64,000 nucleotides of DNA from Flectonema sp. DT1601 (Eukaryota > Euglenozoa > Diplonemea > Diplonemida > Diplonemidae). A program made the position numbers and the translations under genes. Positions within the stretch are counted from its first letter, which is position 1, and every line of letters starts with the position of its first letter. Under the pieces are notes generated by a model that was not told where the DNA came from, did no database searches, and saw only the letters and a program-made list of their open reading frames with translations. Shown here piece after piece: positions 42,340 to 54,164 of the stretch. The DNA lies in assembly GCA_964019425.1 (NCBI GenBank), contig OZ025835.1:558001-622000 (forward strand), read 5' to 3'.

Positions 42340-43668
42340 ATGAGTTCGATGTTGTTATTGTTGTTGTCGTTGTTGCTGACGAGTGCTTTGGCAGATCCAA
42401 AAATGGAGCTTGATGTAACCTCGGGTATAATTCCTGGTGTTGGATCGCATGTAGCTTCTGTTTATGGAGGATTCGTAGTGGCGTGGGTGTCCGATAAGGA
42501 TGTTGATGTGAGACAGTATATCTATCTTCAGGCTTATCGCACTGATGGTAGTCGTATTGGTGAAAGTGTTTTGGTTTGTGAAGTACGCGCTCAGACAACT
42601 ATCCCAGAGATATGTGGAGGTGAAGAAAGCAACAGATTTATGATTGCATTCGAATATGATTATGAAATCTATCGAGTTGATGCCCTGCTATTCGATTTTG
42701 GTATTGAGTTGCTATCACCACCATGTCCAATCAATACAGATTTGGGAGGGAGACGGATCATTCATCATATTCGATTAGCGTGTTCTCCTGACGCAACAAT
42801 ATTCGCAATGGCTTCATCACGTTATGAAGGCTTAGACACATCAGGGATATTTTTAAGAATTTATGATGGTGAAGACATCTCTGCTGAACCAGAACCCATT
42901 CATGTCAGCACTCATTTATTTGGAGTACAAAGCAATCCAGACATTACTATCTTAGATGATTATTCTATTATGATTGTGTGGCAAGATATTCATGGAAGTG
43001 GTATTTACTCTATTAGGTATTCCACTGACGGATATCCACTTGGTCGGACTACAAAAATGAATAACGTGACAGCCATCTCTGTTAGCGATCCAACTGTTGC
43101 CAGTCTTTCAACGGGTTATGTTGTTGGTTGGAAAGAGAAAGCAGGATATTCATTTCCAGCAGTTGTTGGTGGATTGATTTACTTTACACGTTCTTACTTA
43201 CAAATCTACAGCAACAATGGAACATCTATTGGGGATCCCTTTCTCGTATCATCAAACGAAGCCGCAGCAGGAAACGTTCTTTCGGTTATTGGCTGTGGCG
43301 ACGATACGATGTGGGCAGGTTATGCAGCTGATGGTAAAGTTCACGCAAAACACTTCGACTTATCAGGTAATCAGATACAACAAGAGATAACTATTCATGG
43401 ACATGTTACGATTGGTCATCAACACCTTCGTATTGGATTAGCTAGTCATAAAGCTACTGGTGTAATTGTTACTTTTGGAACTGGTCAAAGAATGCCCATC
43501 GCAACTTATTGGTGGGCAGGTTCTGACTATGGCCAGCTCTATGACTTACCTGAAAACACTATTCCGGAAAGTAACTTTTCAAACGACTTCAGAGCTAACG
43601 TCACAAATGCTAATGATGAGGATGTTCCGTTGATGCCTTGGAACCCTCCGGTAGATCCGTCTACGTAG
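42340..43668 (+). CDS. Secreted beta-propeller-like protein, divergent paralog 3
   Basis: 442 residues with a signal peptide (MSSMLLLLLSLLLTSALA, cut before DPKM). It aligns along its whole length with the two preceding paralogs: IPGVGSHVASVYGGFVVAW, SRYEGLDTSGIFLRIYDGED, PIHVSTHLFG, GYVVGWKEK, HAKHFDLSGNQIQQE and IATYWWAG. It has many substitutions throughout and a different, acidic C-terminus ending VDPST. The strongly kept Trp, Gly and IYDGED segments mark the family core. It shows that the family is old and that the near-identity of paralogs 1 and 2 is not simply strong constraint. The leader AG is 38 bases before the ATG. Confidence 0.8.
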   Translation: MSSMLLLLLSLLLTSALADPKMELDVTSGIIPGVGSHVASVYGGFVVAWVSDKDVDVRQYIYLQAYRTDGSRIGESVLVCEVRAQTTIPEICGGEESNRFMIAFEYDYEIYRVDALLFDFGIELLSPPCPINTDLGGRRIIHHIRLACSPDATIFAMASSRYEGLDTSGIFLRIYDGEDISAEPEPIHVSTHLFGVQSNPDITILDDYSIMIVWQDIHGSGIYSIRYSTDGYPLGRTTKMNNVTAISVSDPTVASLSTGYVVGWKEKAGYSFPAVVGGLIYFTRSYLQIYSNNGTSIGDPFLVSSNEAAAGNVLSVIGCGDDTMWAGYAADGKVHAKHFDLSGNQIQQEITIHGHVTIGHQHLRIGLASHKATGVIVTFGTGQRMPIATYWWAGSDYGQLYDLPENTIPESNFSNDFRANVTNANDEDVPLMPWNPPVDPST

Positions 43669-45141
43669 ATTATTTTTTTATTTTCCAGCACCTTTGTTCT
43701 CTCTCTCCCCAACTAACATTTCTAGTTAGTTGTACTTTTAGTTACCACGTGATGGAATGTCACTGTTTTCATTTATTGTTACTGTATGCATGCTAGTAGA
43801 GTCACACAATTTGCATTGTGCTGTTGTTGTTTTTATTAGTTGTGTAAAGTGATCCTTTATTTCCCCCCCCTCCATATTTTCTATTCCCCTCCCCCTTTTT
43901 TTTTCCCCCTCTCCCAACTCAATTGTTATTAGAAAAAATCCGTACCCAGCAGTATGACGTCCGGTTTTTTTTTGTTCTGATTCTGAAGAGTATTTAAAAA
44001 AAAAGTTGGTGGAGGGGAAAAAAAAAAAAAAGACCATTATTATTGAGAGAGCAGTTTTCTTTTGGTATTTTGGTTGATTGTTTCTATTTACTTTTTTCTG
44101 TTTGGTGCTGATGCCCGGGTTAAGATTACCTGTTTAGGATGCCTTTTCCCTTGTTGACCGTTTTTCCGTATATTATATGGCCTGCTGATAAATTTATATT
44201 GCGATGTTATCTCGTGCAGGTTTAGTTTTCTTTTTTGTTCTTCTTCTATTGTATACTGTTCACCAGTAACTGGAAAAAAAAAAAAAAAAAAAAAAAGCCA
44301 CTTCTTTCTTTTCTCTATTGTCACTCTAAATACGTATGCTTTGGTGACAAGTGAGTGGCTTGCAATAATAGGGAAAAGGGAATTTAGAAAGGGGAGAAGG
44401 GGCTTTGTTTTTTTTTTTGTGGTCTAATTTTTTTACACTTATCTATTCCTCTCAACCACACAAAGTTGAATTCTGCTTCAGCGTGCGTACCATTTCTTAC
44501 TATGTTGTGAACTACTAGCTGTCAGTTCTCTGGGAAAAGAAGACAGCTGGGAATTAATCTTCCTGGCGTGAAGCTCTAAAACAGAGGCCCTTTGATTGAT
44601 GGTCTTCTGTCTACTGGTACTGGTTACTCAGGTCCTTCGTAGTCATCAGTTTTTTGACTAAGTTATTAAATTTTTTTTTATTCTAGCTAACTATTTGGGA
44701 AAAGTCCTTCTTGATTTTGCTGATTATTTTTAAAGATAACTCTTTTTGGTATTAATAGAACGTGACGTGCTGATTGAAAGTAGGAGTTTTAACACCTTTT
44801 TTTTTTTTTTTTTTTTTTTTTGAGAATTCTGTTTTTTGTTTATTTTTTTTTTTTTTCCCCTACGAACCGAATCCCTCCATCCATTATAATAATGTAAATA
44901 GTTTGTGTAATTACAAATTTATTGTGGCAAGAGGGTATCGATCTTCCTCTCTATTTTTTTTTTTAGTTTTATTTTTTTTTTTTGTATTTATTGCAGTAAT
45001 TGGATTGCTTTATAATTTCATCCACTAGCAGGTAACGTTGATATAAAAAAAAAAAAAAATATGATTGTTTATCTGGGAATAGGATGGTTTTGTGTTACCT
45101 ATTTTTGTTAATTTTTTAGTTTCACTTTTTTCAGGGCGGCA
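43669..45141. other. Intergenic region, poly-pyrimidine rich
   Basis: No gene on either strand; apparent frames translate homopolymer runs. It contains C/T-rich stretches (43,860-43,920), A runs (44,020-44,033, 44,274-44,295) and T runs (44,797-44,821). It ends with CACTTTTTTCAG (AG at 45,133-45,134), only seven bases before the next ATG. Confidence 0.5.
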
Positions 45142-45912
45142 ATGCCGCTTCCGACCCCACCATGGCCGGGTCAGTCACAGCATTGGTTGAGTTCAGCAGC
45201 ACCAACGGAAGACGTGAAAATTAGGACAGGTTTTGATACTAATACTCCAACAGCTGCATTGATTTTGAGTCCGAAACCACCACGAGAACCATCAATTGTT
45301 AGATCACCTTCACCAGATATCAGATATTCAACTGCTGTTCCAGAATCAATGACGAGTACTAACTTCTATCCGACGGTTGTAAAACCAACACCTCTGTCAA
45401 TTATGAATACTGGCTTTATGCCTTTGAGTACTTACTATGGTAGTTCTCGTAAGAAACATCCTCCTCCTCGACAACCACCTACTCTGTCATCACCAGTGAA
45501 AGTATCTACAGCAGATCCGTTATTTCAGAGAGCCACAAGTAGTAAACGAAAAAGAGCTAGTTCGGTACCACTACGACCGCTCTATGAGAGGGAGAAACCA
45601 AGAAATCATCGTTTTGAAAGTGAAGTAGTGAATCCGGTTGCTCGAGAGTTTCCTACTCAACGTACTGTAGTTGTACATCATTATGAAAAAGGAAAACGAA
45701 AAAAATGGCATGACATTAACCCATTAGCTCCAGGGATACTCGCGTGTTGGGCTATCGCTTTCTATTTTATGATCCTCCTCATTGCTGATGCGACAAAACC
45801 AGTCGGGAATGGAGCGACTACCATGTGGTGGATTGGTTGGGCTTCTCACGTTCTAATCTTAGCCACAATGTCAGCTGTCCTAATTTACAAAGAGAACTAT
45901 TCAGTAGGCTGA
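45142..45912 (+). CDS. Proline-rich two-TM membrane protein
   Basis: 256 residues, family not recognised. Residues 1-190 are Pro/Ser/Thr-rich and basic (PTPPWPGQSQ, PKPPREP, KKHPPPRQPP), typical of a disordered cytosolic region with possible SH3/WW ligand motifs. Two hydrophobic segments follow: about 195-216 (LAPGILACWAIAFYFMILLI) and about 227-249 (WWIGWASHVLILATMSAVLI). A short tail ends in NYSVG. There is no signal peptide, so a hairpin with both ends in the cytosol is likely. Codon use and the uninterrupted frame support a real gene. The 5' leader after the acceptor-like AG would be only seven bases, a short leader if cis-capped but reasonable if a spliced leader is added. Confidence 0.7.
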   Translation: MPLPTPPWPGQSQHWLSSAAPTEDVKIRTGFDTNTPTAALILSPKPPREPSIVRSPSPDIRYSTAVPESMTSTNFYPTVVKPTPLSIMNTGFMPLSTYYGSSRKKHPPPRQPPTLSSPVKVSTADPLFQRATSSKRKRASSVPLRPLYEREKPRNHRFESEVVNPVAREFPTQRTVVVHHYEKGKRKKWHDINPLAPGILACWAIAFYFMILLIADATKPVGNGATTMWWIGWASHVLILATMSAVLIYKENYSVG

Positions 45913-46352
45913 TGTGATATAAGTGGGTTGAGTTATTTTCTATTATAGTTTCTCAGTTGTTTGTTAAGGGTTTGTTTTCGTTTATTTTTTAACATCTAGA
46001 AATTATTTCTCGCTGTAAGTTAGAATTAAAAATAGGGGGAAAAAAAAAACCTACGATCCTTTTTTTTAATTTATCCTGTTGTTATTTGTTCTTTTGTGTA
46101 CTTAGAGAGCACCTTATTGTATAATAAAACAACCTCTTTAACGGGAAAAAAAAAAAAAAAAAAAGAGAAGAAAAAAAAAAAAACGTTATGATAATTATAA
46201 AAAAAAAAAAAACAAGTCATTCACGCTTTTTTTTTCTTCTTTCCCCCAATCTGTAAGATTTTTTCATTACCGTTCTTTTTTTTTTTTTTTTTTTTTTTTT
46301 TGTATCGTCGTTTTTACCTTAAGTTTTATTTTTATTACAACAGAACAGGTAA
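45913..46352. other. Intergenic region with homopolymer runs
   Basis: A and T runs of 12-25 bases (46,146-46,184, 46,200-46,213, 46,276-46,301); nothing else seen. It ends with TTATTACAACAG (AG at 46,342-46,343), nine bases before the next ATG. Confidence 0.5.
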
Positions 46353-46653
46353 ATGTCTTTATTGGCACAGCCTTTGAACACACCACTTGAAAAGAAAACA
46401 CTTTATGTGAAGGATGGAGAAAGACAACATCCGATTTCTTGGTTCGGAGACGTCCAATCAAAGGAGCTTCGGGAAACAATTTGTATCACCCTTGGTATGT
46501 AATCATGTGGAGTAAGCTAATGTGATTGATTAACTTAATCACAAAACAGGATTAGAACCAACATGCGATTTTGTGCTTGAGGATGAGGATAGCCATTCCA
46601 TTGTTATTTCGTCATCAATGCCGTCTGGATTGAGATTGAGAATCTGCTACTAG
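46353..46653 (+). CDS. Small two-exon protein with ubiquitin/PB1-like fold pattern
   Basis: join(46353..46494, 46550..46653), 81 residues. The exons are too short to stand out alone, but splicing the 55-base intron (GTATGT...AAAACAG) joins them in frame inside a Gly codon. The product has an alternating strand-helix pattern: KTLYVKDGERQHPISWFG, then a helix (KELRETICITLGL), then CDFVLEDED and GLRLRICY. This order resembles ubiquitin-like or PB1 domains, but no family is certain. The donor and acceptor match the other introns in the window. The A-rich acceptor, the short leader and a stop directly before an A run support a real gene. It lies between two membrane-protein genes with no obvious link. 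Confidence 0.65.
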
Positions 46654-46815
46654 CAAAAAAAAAAAAAAAAAACTTTATGTGATTGTATTTATGTTATACT
46701 ACGGAAATTCTCTATTTTTTTAATAATATTTTTTTTCCCCCCCCCCCCTTTTTTTTTAATTTACACACAGCAACTTTTTTTTTAAAAAAAAAAAAAAAAA
46801 ATTATTTTAATAAAT

Positions 46816-49800
46816 ATGAGACACATAGTCTGTTTAATCGCCTTGATCGTTAGTTGTAGCGCTGATGTAATAGAAGTATGTTTTTTATTTATTTTTTTTT
46901 CTTTCTTTTTGTTAAAAGCAAAAAATTACAAAAATAAAATAAAAAAACAACCAGGAATACACGTTTATGGAGACCAGTGGTATGCTTCTGGTAGACAACG
47001 GTGCGTGTCAAGACATGCCATTTTTAAATACAGAACCTCAGAATGAAGTTGAGGATTATTGTAAGAACGAAACCAGTTGTCATCTTATAGTCCGAAATCT
47101 AACAGCGACTCCAATCACTAATCAAGCTATGACTTGTTCAAGCCCAACCACAAGAGTTACAAACATAGATGCTGATTTCTCTATTATTTATAAACTATGG
47201 ATGGGAACTTATTGTAGTGACAACACTCTCGCTGAGATTATGACTGGTGTTCAAAGCTTAACCGTTTTGAGTGACTTTAGAAATGTAAAGGCATCTAAAT
47301 ATGGAGCATCTCGCTGTATTAGAGAAACAGATACTACCACAGCATTTGTTATTTCTTTAGACTCAGCAGAACCATCGCTTGAAGACATCGTTGACTGTTC
47401 TTCCGATAATTCATCGGTCGTTGCTCCGACTTGTCCTGTCTTACGAGAGCTCAATTTTGGATTTGATAGTTTTGTTGCTTGTTCTTTTAATTCAACAGCT
47501 GATGTTCAAGACGATCTTCAAGATTATTTAAACAAAAACAACAGTGTTAGGGTAACAACGTACCCTTTACCTGCTGGTAGTTGTCCTCCAGGAAGTTCAT
47601 CAGTTCAAATTACTATTCCGATGGTTAACTCAGCGGGTGTAAGGAATTGCTTTACAAACTCATGTGGAATATTTGAAATCACATCTCCACAACTACCAAT
47701 GTCGATGATGTTTGTTTGTATCCCTGAAGCACCAATATGGGATGTAATGGATCCGGTATCTGATGCACAGTTACAGTTTAATGGTTACTTTGGTTTACTC
47801 AACGCTGTAGTCACTCGGGATTTGACACCAGGAAAGTGTCGTCCTAACTACCAACATGCTAAGGTTGATATGTATCAGTACCAGTGGGATATGGCTGTTT
47901 CTTGTCAGGCTAATGTTACAGTTTGCTTTCCTATGCCTCCTTTTATGATGGAACTGGTCGAAGTAGTTTTTTGTTCAGACACGGACTCTCCAAATGGCGC
48001 GACAGAAAAAGCTGCCGCAGTCGTAGATGCCGGCGTCTCTTTAGGAAAGTATTTCAACTTAACCAACGAAACGGTTATGACTGTTGAGAGTCCTGTATCT
48101 CAATGTAGTCCAATTCAGGTTTCTGTCACTGCGAGTGTAACAACTGAATGGAAAATGCTAATCGAAAAGTGTTTCTTAAACCCAGCAGACTTTGCCTGTA
48201 ATGATTTCCCTTCAAATTTCACAAGAGCATTACCAAGTCAACTAGTATCTTTATGTGTATTGAGAAACGGATCAATGACCGCTGATGTGGTTGCGAGTTT
48301 AAAGTTAGACATTGATTTATTTCTTCAAACTACTACAATTGTGAATGTCGGTGTTCCAGAGAACTGTACAACAAACTACGTTAGAGTTGTGAGTACTGTT
48401 TATCCAGAAGAAAAGATGAGTATTGAAAACTGTTTAACTAATAATTCATGTCCAACCTTCCCAAATGATGTCCAACCCCTTCCAATGACATATCAGTTCT
48501 GCGCTACTTTGAATGGAACAGCAATTGCTGAGGTTGGTAATCAGTTAAGCAATTTTCTAAATGAAACGATTCCCGTAAGTACAGCAGCGACTAGTAATTG
48601 TAGTGTTTCAGAAACAACACTTCAAGCTGTTCTGTACAAAGAATATTGGATGCTAATAAAGATGTGTATGTCACAACAATATTCTACTGACCCTCAATGT
48701 GTTGGTTTTCCTCCAAGCTTAATGAATGTTGATGAAGTAGGAGTTAACATCTGTATTGATGGAATGAATATGACAGACCCTGAGATAATTCAAAACGTAA
48801 CGACTACGCTTGATAACTACTACGGGTTATCATCAACTATGGTTGCAATCAACAGTACCTCATCATGTGCTCCTCTTACTGGTCTTGTTGTCACCGATCT
48901 TCCCGAAACTCAAAAACAAAAGTTCATTCAGTGCCTTGCTGATCCTTCATCATGTACTAACTTTCCAGACTTTTTAAAACCAAGCAAAGATATTATCTAC
49001 ACTGATGTTGAAGTTTGTATTTTAGATACAGCAAATATGGCTGATGGAAAGATGAAGCTGATGCAGTTTTTAGATGCGTCTGTCGCAGGCTACCCCGTTG
49101 GTACAAGTGTAAATATTAGTTTACTTCAGAATGCGTCAATCGAGTGTACAGTGAGTGGAACCATACCAGCGACAATAAACCTTCCAATTGAAGGAGCAAG
49201 TATTATTGAAAAGTGCTTAGCGAATAAAACCTTGACAGAGTGCACGGCGTTTCCATCATTTTTGTATGAGGCATCGGTTCCAACTACACAAGTTCCAGAA
49301 ACGATTGCTCCGGTTCCTGCGGGTGCGTTGTTGTTGTGTATCGAAGTCCCAAATAAGTCTAATGTCTCAGAGAGCAATCAAATCATAGCAACGACCGAAT
49401 CAGCTGTCCAAACATCAGTCGCTACCTTCTTATCTGATAATTCTACTACAGTGATGTTGTTGAGGTCAACTCAAGAAGATTGTCCTGCAACTCAAATCAC
49501 TCTCAGAGTTGTCGCCCCTGACGCAGGGGAAACCTTCATCGAGGATTGTATCGCTAAACGGAATGGACCTGGATGTGATGGAATCCCAGATATTTTAAAT
49601 CTCAGATCAACAACACCAGCCCCACCAGTACCAATAACTGTACCACTTTGTATTGCACAAGGTAATGGTACTATTGCTGAGAAGATCTCTGCAATCACAA
49701 AGGAATTGGCTACTTTTCTGAGTATTAACGAATCAGAAGTTATGGTCACAGTTGCTGCTAACAGTGTGCTTGCGTGTCCAACTGGGTCTTTTGAAGTAGG

Positions 49801-50122
49801 GGCATCGGTTTCTCTATCACAAAGTGAGATGATTGCAACGTGTCTCAAGGATTCCACAGCAACTGGTTGTACAAACTTTCCTGTCAGCTTGTCGGCAGGT
49901 GTTCCACCCGAGAAGAAGGATGACGGCTTCCCTCTTTACATAATATTCATCATTGCTGGTGTTGTTGTTGTTATTATTGCTGTTGCTGGTGTTGTCTATT
50001 GGCGTCGTACTCACAGACCACAATTCAGAATGTCATTTGGTGATCAATGCGATGCTCTCGATGAGATGGAATGTGAAAAGGAACTCGACAACTCCGCCAC
50101 CCAATACAACGGACTTATGTAG
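46816..50122 (+). CDS. Type I membrane protein with repeated Cys-rich ectodomain
   Basis: join(46816..46875, 46955..50122), 1,075 residues. Exon 1 encodes the signal peptide (MRHIVCLIALIVSCSA). The intron (46876-46954, GTATGT...ACCAG) keeps the frame and leads into EYTFMETSG. The ectodomain consists of about eight or nine units of roughly 90-110 residues. Each has a strand with Cys (VxxCI), an Asn-glycosylated helical part (xxFLxxNxT), a second Cys, and a closing motif (I/F)xxCLxxxxxxxCxxFPxxL, for example IENCLTNNSCPTFP and IEKCLANKTLTECTAFP. N-glycosylation sequons are very frequent. One TM segment (about 1013-1036) is followed by RRTH and a 37-residue acidic tail. It is a surface receptor, adhesin or coat protein; the repeat is not one I recognise. 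Confidence 0.8.
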
Positions 50123-51891
50123 TTGTTAATATTATTTTGATTGAATCTCAAAAAAGTAAGTACGGCTGAGGAGTAATCTAACCCTTGTATTTCCAGCCTG
50201 GTGCTATTATTGTCGTTCTTTATTTTGCGATGGATGATATATTTTTTGAATCTTTCCCCAACCAACAGCTAAGACCAATTCAGCGTATTTGAATTAGATT
50301 TACAATTGTCGTTTGTTTGCGAGATCATTTCACCTACATGAGTGAGGTGTTGTTGTTTTGGAATGTCCTTGAATGGAATTGGAATAAAAGAACATACGTA
50401 GCTGCTGCGCTGCATTTTGCCGCATAAGCTATGGGGCCGTTCCTAAGAAAGAAAAAAAAAGAAGAAAAAAAAAAGATAAACAATAAGATCATGTCAGTAA
50501 CACTCTGTTTTCCTTTTTGTTTTGTGAAGTATTTCCCCCTTTTTTAAATTCCTTTCGCTTGTCCCCTTTCCGGTCTCACCCTGCACTCCCAATCCAGCTT
50601 TTATACACAAGGTTCAATAGCGAAAATAGGAATAGTTTTTAAGAGACAAGACAAACAAACAAAAAAACAAAAAAAAATTAACTAAACTATAATAGCATGT
50701 GTTTTTCTGCCCCGGGATTTAAAAAAAATAAAATAGGAAAACTCTTGGCTCCAATTACGTAGAAATTTAGTTCCCACAGATGCTTGTCATTAATTGTGGT
50801 GAACCTTTTTATTTAAAACATAAGAATCGTACCAATCGCAGGAAACGACCAATAGACTTGTGGGGCACTAGAGTTGAGTCCTGGCCACTATTTCTTATTC
50901 TTCTCTTTTCTTTTTCTTTTTTTTTTTTTTTTTTTTAAAACGGAAAATTAGAACAGAACTGAACCTGGTCGTTGTCTCGCCAAACAGCAACAGGGAAGGA
51001 CCCGTTGAGTTGAAGGGATATCATAATCAGTCTCTTTCGCTTCAATGCTATTGGACTTGAATACTTGAGAATCCACTAAATGAGTTTCTCACTCACCTGA
51101 AGGAGGTGTACTTTGTGATACCTTGTTTACATCAAAGCTAACATTTACATGAAAGATAGGAATATTGAGAACATGAGGTGGGGTACAGATGTCGCGTTTT
51201 TGTAGCTTGCTCGAGATTTTATTTCGAGTTCACCAACTAACTGTTTCGTGGAATATTTTGTCACTCAATTTTTTACGGATACCTGTACTCATTCTTAGTC
51301 ACCCTTCGCTGATTTTTTTTTTTTTTTTTTTTTCCAGTTTTTTTACTATTACTGTATTTATAAAAAAAAACATGGCGAATCATCTATGGCGAATATAAAA
51401 TTTCCGAATCTCCAAAAAAAAAAAATAATGGCCAAATCCACCATCTTTATGGGAAAGCAAGTCCAGAGGAAAGCAACCACGGAACCTAATGGCTCCCCAA
51501 GTTTTTCTTCCGAGAATCTGTCATTTTTTTTTATTATCAAAATTGTTATGTTCCAAATTTTTTATAAATACAGTATTTAATTTTGTTGTTTCTTCTCAAA
51601 GAGAGAGCATTTACAATGAATCACTCTAAACCCTAAGTGGCTTTAAAAAAAAAAAAAAAAAAAAGATTTGTATGCGACTAAATATCTCAATATAAAAATG
51701 TAAAGGTTGAATAACGCTGCAGTGATTCTCTCTCCTTGTCGAAAAACATGTTTGTGGATACGACGGAAAAAAAAGAGGAAAAAAAAAAGAAGACAATTTT
51801 CTTTTTTTTTTTTTTTTTTAAACAAGATGGGTTCTGTGTTGCTTAAATGGTTCCTTTACGTGATCCCAAGCTCGCAGTTTTGTGTTTTACA

Positions 51892-51922
<31 letters not shown>

Positions 51923-54164
51923 GGGAATTTACTTATCAGTTTTTAATTTTCACGATTTTGTTGTTAGAGTCCATAACTCAGTCGGTTTCGATGATGTTGT
52001 CCGTTAGATTGTAAATCCCTTTTGGAAAGCTATGTGCATGAATGGTTTTTTTTTTGTTTTTTTTGTTTTTTCTTTCCTTTTTTTAGTAATGTTTGTATGG
52101 ATTTTATTATTATTCATTACTAGTTCCCCTCATTTTGGACCCAAAATGTTTATTCTCAGCCAACTGTTTTCCCCATCTACTTGTTTTTTTTGTCTCTGTA
52201 AAATAAAGTTGTTACTGTTTTTACATTGTCAAAGTTTCACCCCCCTTCTTTTTTTTGTCTTGTACTTCCTGTTTTTCAACATCACTATTGTGCGCTGTTC
52301 TTTTACATTCGGGGAAAAAAAAAAAAAAAAAAAAAAATTATTATTATTGTTCTCAAAAATTTATTATTACTGTTCTCATTGACAAGTCGTATTGTGCTGG
52401 CCAAGCAAATACCCGCCTTTGCTGTTTGCTTAGTCCCCTTCTTTTATATATGTTGCTTCTCGTGTAGAACCCGGTTGCCTTGTGTCTTGCCTTGCTTTCG
52501 TTCCCCTATTTGATGCTGTTTGACACACCCGGTTGTTTATTTTACTGTAAATACTTTTGGTTGTTCAAAATATTCGAAGGGGAAAGTGCTCAGAAAGAAA
52601 ATAAAAAATAAAAAATAAAATAAAAAAGAAAAAGGGAAGGGAAAATTACAGAAAAAAAAAAAAAAATTATTTTTCTCGTTCGGCATCCTTAAATTGCTTA
52701 ACTAACTAATGAAAAGCTGAAGAGGGCTGGGTAAGGGAAATGGTCCGAAGAAAGATTGTTTTTAATCTTAGCCCGAAACCAACTTGTTTGTTGTCCTACG
52801 AAATTTTACTCTTTTTTTTTTTTTGATTGACTGATAATTATTAATACTAATTAATGAAAACAAAAAGCCAAGCCTTCGGAGGAATAATATTGAACTTCTT
52901 ATAAATGACTTGAGAATGACAACTGTTAAGTGTGAATTATCATATCCACCATTCTCCGTTTTTCCCTTGAAGAGGTGAGTACCAATACTTATTTTTATGA
53001 ATTTCTTTTAAAAATGTAAACCATTCAGGAAAACATCATTTTACGAAACACTAGAACCTTAATGGGCGATCGCCAGCTTTAAATTGGCTGACCCTTTGCT
53101 GATGGAGAAACCCCCACTGGATTTGTTGTGTTACCCCCCCTTTTCCCCCTTTTCTCCTAATCGTCTTTCCTTTGTTGATATTGTGTAAGCTGTGTGATTC
53201 TGTGTTGAAGAATGAAAAAAAAAAAGAAAAACTGTCATGTATTGTTACACCCGCTTGTACTCTGTTACAAAATATAAGAGCTGAAGTCCTACTAAGCAAG
53301 AGACTGCGTTCGAGTAGGTCGGTCATATTATAATCATGAGGCCGGCTATCAATTTAGAGGTGTAAGTGAAAATGGAATTTAAAAAAAAAAAAAAAAAAAT
53401 TAGGTTGTTGAGTGTTCTATGACTTTATACAAAAAGTCATCGTATGTGAGGAAAATGTTTTGTCTACTGCTTTTTTCAGCATTTTTTTGTGTCTCTGTTC
53501 CTTTAATTAGGCTTGCTGGTTAACTTGAACGACTCTCACTAGAAAGTATTGATTGAGATTGTCGGGATTTGTGTTGTTGTTATCTCCTGCTTAGTTTATT
53601 AGGTTTTTTTTTTTCTCTCTTTTTTTTTTGAATTTTTTTTATTTTTATAGTAAAACAAAATTGGGCAAAAAAAAATAAAATAAAATAATAATGTATTCAC
53701 ACAAAATCAATGTCTTCAAACTATGAATGCGTTAAATCTAAAATGAAGTCCCGAAGGTGGTTCATTTTCGGCCTGCGTCATACTTTTACTTATCGATTGT
53801 CCTTCTTTGAAAAAAAAAAAAAAAAAACAAAAAAAAACAACCACCTGACTTCTCACAAAAAAGTAGGAGTTCAAGGGGCATGCTCGTAATGGTTTCTTTA
53901 GAAAAAAAAAAAAAAAAAAAAGAAACAAAAGAAATAAAATAACGCTTGAAAAAAAAAAAAAAAAAAAAAAACCAGATACCGCGGAGTTGCGGAAGGCGAG
54001 AGCAAATACTGGCAGTACCGTGAAATACTGTTGTAGTCTACACATGTTATTGATTAAAATTAAGATTTTTAATACAGGTGATAATGCTTAAGTATTTCGA
54101 GAGAATCTGAAATCTGAACAGTTTTATGTTTTATCTCTTTAACATCAGAAGTGTGTTCTTAAAT
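50123..54164. other. 4 kb gene-free region with a MITE
   Basis: No supported gene on either strand. It contains a 222 bp MITE-like element (51,352-51,573) and AAAAT-type microsatellite sequence (52,595-52,632). A and T homopolymer runs of 15-25 bases are frequent. The right end reads TTATCTCTTTAACATCAG (AG at 54,147-54,148), 16 bases before the next ATG. Confidence 0.5.
51352..51573. mobile_element. MITE with 16 bp perfect terminal inverted repeats and TA target site
   Basis: It begins CTGTATTTATAAAAAA (51,352-51,367) and ends with the exact reverse complement (51,558-51,573). TA flanks both sides (51,350-51,351 and 51,574-51,575). Length 222 bp, no coding capacity. A TA target and short TIR fit a Tc1/mariner-type MITE. 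The interior has ATGGCGAAT twice near the left end. Part of the match is A/T-rich, so copy-number evidence would strengthen the call. Confidence 0.65.

Noticed and set aside
53716-54045. 109-codon minus-strand frame before the coiled-coil gene
   Set aside because: Mostly poly-Phe and poly-Lys from homopolymer runs; nothing protein-like.
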